From TOLSYN sp035539055 (lineage in GTDB: Bacteria > Acidobacteriota > Terriglobia > Terriglobales > Acidobacteriaceae), in the NCBI GenBank assembly GCA_035539055.1, contig DATLJC010000032.1, positions 59,913-123,912 of the forward strand: a stretch of 64,000 nt of DNA, given 5' to 3'. Shown here piece by piece: positions 61,395 to 64,000 of this stretch. Numbering within the stretch: position 1 is the first letter of the stretch; every line of letters begins with the position of its first letter. Below the pieces are notes generated by a model. The model did no database searches, had not been told where the DNA came from, and saw only the letters and a list, made by a program, of their open reading frames with translations. The translations under genes were made by a program, and so were the position numbers.

Positions 61395-62459
61395 ATGAGG
61401 CTCTCCCGGATTCTGGTTATGGCGATACTTGGCGGCGCATTGGTAGTGAGCGCAGCGGCTCAGGAAGGGTCGCGAAAACCTTCGGCACAGGGAGAGGTCT
61501 CGTCGTTCCCGCCGCCACAATCGCAGTATCCAACATATGCGCAGTCGCAGGACCAGAACCATCCGTCTGAGAAGTCGGGGTCACCAGATTACCCTTCTTC
61601 GGCGGACTACAATGCTTCGCAGTCACAGGAAGGTTATCCGCAAGCGCAACCGCAGGATCGGGGTTATCCGCCAGATTCACAGGATCAGGGTTATCCGGCA
61701 CCGCAGTCGCAGAATCAGAATTATCCGCCACAGTCGCAGTACCCGAGTTACCCGCAATCGCAGGATCGGAATTACCCACCGGCTCAGGATCGTAATTATC
61801 CGCCGCAACAATCGGAGGAAAGAAACTACCCTCCGCAGTCGCAGTACCCGTCTTCGCAGTCACAGTATCCTCCTCCGCAGGGGGAGTATCCGCCATATCC
61901 GCAGCAACCGGGGCAGTATCCTCCGGCTCCAGTACAGACAAGGGAGTGGGTACCACAGGGGATTGGGGCTCTGGGACAGTACTCAACGGGGCGGACAGAG
62001 TTCACCTTGGATCACTCGATGCTGGTGCTGGCGACGAAAATGGATCGCGATAATGACGATTTGAGGCGAGTGGTTTTGGGAGTGAACGGAGTATCGGTGC
62101 ATAGTTTCCGGTTCCCTGGGCGAGTTTCGTGCGACCCCTATGTAATGGCGATGATCAGTCAGGAGTATCGGGATGCAGGTTTCCAACACCTGGTGAGCAA
62201 GCGCAGGAGAGGCACGGGCGGAGTGGGAACGGATTTGTGGCTTCGCGTTGACCATGGAGTAGTCAGCGATATTGGGGTGCTGTTTGTGGGCGAGCGGCAG
62301 TTGAATTTCGTCTCGGTGTCGGGTTCAATCTCACCGCTTGAACTGCTGCACTTGAGCGGGCACTTCGGAATTCCCCGGATGGATGGGGGAATTGTGGTGC
62401 CGGTACCTTATGGCAATCGGCATTCCGATCATGACCACGATGGATATCACTATCGGTAA
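61395..62459 (+). CDS. Secreted protein with Pro/Gln/Tyr-rich repeats and a folded C-terminal domain
   Basis: From ATG 61395 the product is 354 residues. A signal peptide (MRLSRILVMAILGGALVVSA) is followed by a low-complexity segment (about 38-182) built of short repeats around QSQ, NYPP, QYPP and QDR, rich in Pro, Gln, Tyr, Ser and Asp. The remaining 170 residues form a compact, strand-rich domain (YSTGRTEFTLDHSMLVL onward) and end with a His/Asp-rich tail. The open frame begins upstream at 61224 but lies over the fabH terminator. The function is unknown. The low-complexity part is prion-like and may be adhesive or phase-separating. Confidence 0.72.
   Translation: MRLSRILVMAILGGALVVSAAAQEGSRKPSAQGEVSSFPPPQSQYPTYAQSQDQNHPSEKSGSPDYPSSADYNASQSQEGYPQAQPQDRGYPPDSQDQGYPAPQSQNQNYPPQSQYPSYPQSQDRNYPPAQDRNYPPQQSEERNYPPQSQYPSSQSQYPPPQGEYPPYPQQPGQYPPAPVQTREWVPQGIGALGQYSTGRTEFTLDHSMLVLATKMDRDNDDLRRVVLGVNGVSVHSFRFPGRVSCDPYVMAMISQEYRDAGFQHLVSKRRRGTGGVGTDLWLRVDHGVVSDIGVLFVGERQLNFVSVSGSISPLELLHLSGHFGIPRMDGGIVVPVPYGNRHSDHDHDGYHYR
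61506..61940 (+). repeat. In-frame repeats coding the Pro/Gln/Tyr-rich segment
   Basis: Degenerate repeats of about 21-30 bases with the words CAGTCGCAG, TATCCGCC and AATTACCC encode repeated QSQ and YPP units. Variation between copies shows the repeat is old or kept by selection on protein content. Confidence 0.75.
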
Positions 62460-62461
62460 GC

Positions 62462-63256
62462 TCAGGTCAGTTTGAAAAAGCGAAGGAAGTTGTTGAGGGC
62501 AAGTTCGCCTGCGGCTTCGGGGGTGAGGTTACGGAGTTGGGCGAAGTATCGGGAGGTCTCGACGACATAGGCTGGCTCGTTGCGCTTGCCACGGTGGGGA
62601 ACTGGGGCGAGGTAGGGGCAATCCGTTTCAAGGAAGAAGCGGTCGAGTGGGACCATGGTGGCGGCGTTGCGAATGTTCTGCGCCTTGGGATAGCTGATGT
62701 TCCCTGCAAATGACAATATAAAGCCGAGATCGAGCGAGGCTTGGGCCTGGGAGAGATTTCCGGTGAAGCAGTGCATGACTCCGCCTAGTCCAGTGGCTGC
62801 CCACTGCTCGCGAAGGATGGCGAGGAGGTCGTCCCACGCATTGTCGCTGTCGAGGCTGGGGCGGCAGTGAATCAGGATGGGGAGCTTTACGGCTGCGGCT
62901 AACTCCAGCTGCTGGCGAAATACCTTCTGCTGGATTTCGCGCGGGGAGTGATCGTACCAGTAGTCGAGTCCGATCTCGCCGATGGCGATTACCTTTTCGT
63001 GATGGGAGAGGCGCTCCATGGTGGCGAGGTGCTCGGGAGTGAGCAGACGCGCTTCGTGGGGATGGACTCCGAGGGAGGCGTAAATCCAGGGGTACTGCTC
63101 GGCGAAGGGAATGGCGCAGGCTAGGTCGTCAGGGCCGTCTCCGTTGCCGATGGCGAGGAGGGCGCGGACTCCGGCATCGTAGGCGCGCTGGATGGTGGCT
63201 TCGCGATCGGCAGAGAACTGGGAGCCGTCGAGATGGGCATGGGAGTCGAGGTACAT
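62462..63256 (-). CDS. tatD: TatD-family metal-dependent DNase
   Basis: The 264-residue TIM-barrel hydrolase begins YLDSHAHLDGSQF with the HxH metal ligands (His6 and His8). It has SLGVHPHEA, AIGEIGLDYWYD (catalytic glutamate), LPILIHCRP, GVMHCFTG and ETDCPYLAP, the full TatD signature set. It should be a 3'-5' exonuclease on damaged DNA or RNA. It converges two bases from the preceding gene with no terminator between them. A short tandem repeat lies directly at its 5' side. Confidence 0.95.
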   Translation of the reverse strand: MYLDSHAHLDGSQFSADREATIQRAYDAGVRALLAIGNGDGPDDLACAIPFAEQYPWIYASLGVHPHEARLLTPEHLATMERLSHHEKVIAIGEIGLDYWYDHSPREIQQKVFRQQLELAAAVKLPILIHCRPSLDSDNAWDDLLAILREQWAATGLGGVMHCFTGNLSQAQASLDLGFILSFAGNISYPKAQNIRNAATMVPLDRFFLETDCPYLAPVPHRGKRNEPAYVVETSRYFAQLRNLTPEAAGELALNNFLRFFKLT

Positions 63257-63261
63257 GATTT

Positions 63262-63318
63262 CAGGTTTCGAAGCTACGAGGTTTCAAAGTTACAAGGTTA
63301 CAAGGTTTCAAGGTTGAA
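63262..63318. repeat. Degenerate tandem repeat (AAGGTTTC / AAGGTTAC words)
   Basis: Within 57 bases the words GTTTCGAAG, GTTTCAAAG, GTTACAAGG, GTTACAAGG and GTTTCAAGG follow each other at about 8-10 base intervals. It starts six bases upstream of tatD. Nothing else is seen in the following 180 bases up to the IS remnant. Confidence 0.7.
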
Positions 63319-63505
63319 GGCGAGAGCCACGGGGGCAACGCGGGTGGAAGAGCGGAGAGGAGTTAAAAGTCAAAGTCGAGGGCTGGTTGAAAATGCCAAT
63401 GAGGCTGTGTGGAAAATTTGAGATGTGCTGGGGTTCTTCGCTGCCCCTCAGAGCTTGTGACTTTTTTTGGGTGTTTTTCTTCGAGCAGTACAGCTATAAA
63501 AAGGC

Positions 63506-64000
63506 ATGAGCAATAGTCACGAGGTTCATCAGAGCGCTGTTCGGTTGCGTGTGCCGGAGCGTCGGCAGATGGCGGCGGTGGTCGAGTGTCCGGACGACCT
63601 GGTTTCGGCTGGGCATTCGGTTCGTCTGGTGATGGCGGTGGTGGAGAAGCTGGATGTATCGCGCTTCTGCGAGCCGATCAAAGCTCGGGAAGGGCAGGCT
63701 GGTCGCGATGCAACCGAATCCTCGTCTGCTGGTTGCGCTGTGGTTGTACGCGACGATACGGGGCATCGGCTCGGCGCGGGAACTGGCGCGGCGCTGTGAG
63801 GAGAGCGCGCCGTTTCGCTGGCTGTGCGGCGGCAGGTCGACTCGCCGGAGTACGCTCGACTGACGGCACGGCAGAAAGCAGCACGCAAGCGAGCGGCCAT
63901 GGAGAGACAGCAGCGGTTGGAAGAGGCGGTTGCACAACTGCCGGAACTGAAGCAGCGGCAGGCGAAAGCCGAGAAGCATGCCGGCAGCGGCCCACGCGGC
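63506..64000 (+). pseudogene. Transposase remnant (DUF772-type, IS1182/IS5-like), frameshifted and internally deleted, cut by window edge
   Basis: The first frame gives VRLVMAVVEKLDVSRFCEPI and continues as a transposase N-terminus. An extra G near 63713 shifts the frame, after which the second frame reads LLVALWLYATIRGIGSARELA and CEESAPFRWLCGG, typical of IS1182-type transposases. Right after that motif the sequence jumps to ARKRAAMERQQRLEEAV in the first frame again, a coiled-coil part that normally lies further on. The segment in between, which should follow LCGG, is missing. So the gene has one frameshift and one internal deletion and is not functional. It runs off the right edge. No target-site duplication or end repeat could be set. 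Confidence 0.85.

Noticed and set aside
63262..63318. Possible CRISPR repeat array
   Set aside because: Units are 8-10 bases, directly abutting and without spacers; no cas genes are present in the window.

Overview
The window looks like a stretch of an Acidobacteriota (Terriglobia-like) chromosome. This is inferred from gene content and protein style, not from a marker gene. It is moderately GC-rich, codes densely on both strands, belongs to a diderm (outer-membrane beta-barrels, lipoproteins, an Mla-type ATPase), and carries several secreted or lipoprotein families of unknown function. No rRNA or tRNA gene was recognised. One stable RNA, the small SRP RNA (ffs), is clear.

Region 1-8.1 kb: the N-terminal part of a family I CoA-transferase running off the left edge, a group II PLP decarboxylase, a VOC-fold protein, lysS, and a partial ATP-synthase operon (atpZ-like, atpI-like, atpB, atpE). 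The operon holds only the membrane a and c subunits; the b subunit and the F1 genes must lie elsewhere.

Region 8.1-22 kb: one leftward complex I operon read as nuoA-C-D-orf128-E-F-G-H-J-K-L-M-N from a strong sigma70-type promoter near 22.0 kb. nuoB and nuoI are absent from their usual places, and an unrecognised 128-codon gene sits between nuoD and nuoE.

Region 22-35.5 kb: small envelope or secreted proteins, prepilin peptidase, a BON/glycine-zipper lipoprotein, an orphan MlaF-like ATPase, then a leftward housekeeping block (ftsY-ribD-ribE, gpsA-plsY, thpR, cinA).

Region 35.7-44.4 kb: an Rrf2 regulator with a three-Cys Fe-S-type motif directly upstream of cydAB (cytochrome bd oxidase), a DUF3034-like outer-membrane protein, an SDR oxidoreductase, a secreted repeat protein, and a fis-like / cvpA / purC cluster.

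Region 44.7-58 kb: smc with a large acidic/Ser-rich insertion inside its ATPase head, a hairpin-rich leader behind a plausible promoter, an M20 peptidase, thiO, a sortase next to a protein with an LPxxG-type sorting signal, a coiled-coil membrane protein, a DUF421 protein and a TgpA-like transglutaminase.

Region 58-64 kb: the SRP RNA gene, a 55-residue membrane protein, an acetyl-CoA hydrolase/4-hydroxybutyrate-type CoA-transferase, fabH, a secreted Pro/Gln/Tyr repeat protein, tatD, and a decayed IS transposase running off the right edge.

The respiratory theme is coherent: complex I, the membrane part of ATP synthase and a cytochrome bd oxidase with a candidate Fe-S sensor lie within about 34 kb. 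The best candidates for undescribed biology are the sortase/substrate pair in a diderm, orf128 inside a nuo operon that lacks nuoB and nuoI, the SMC head insertion, and the structured smc leader.
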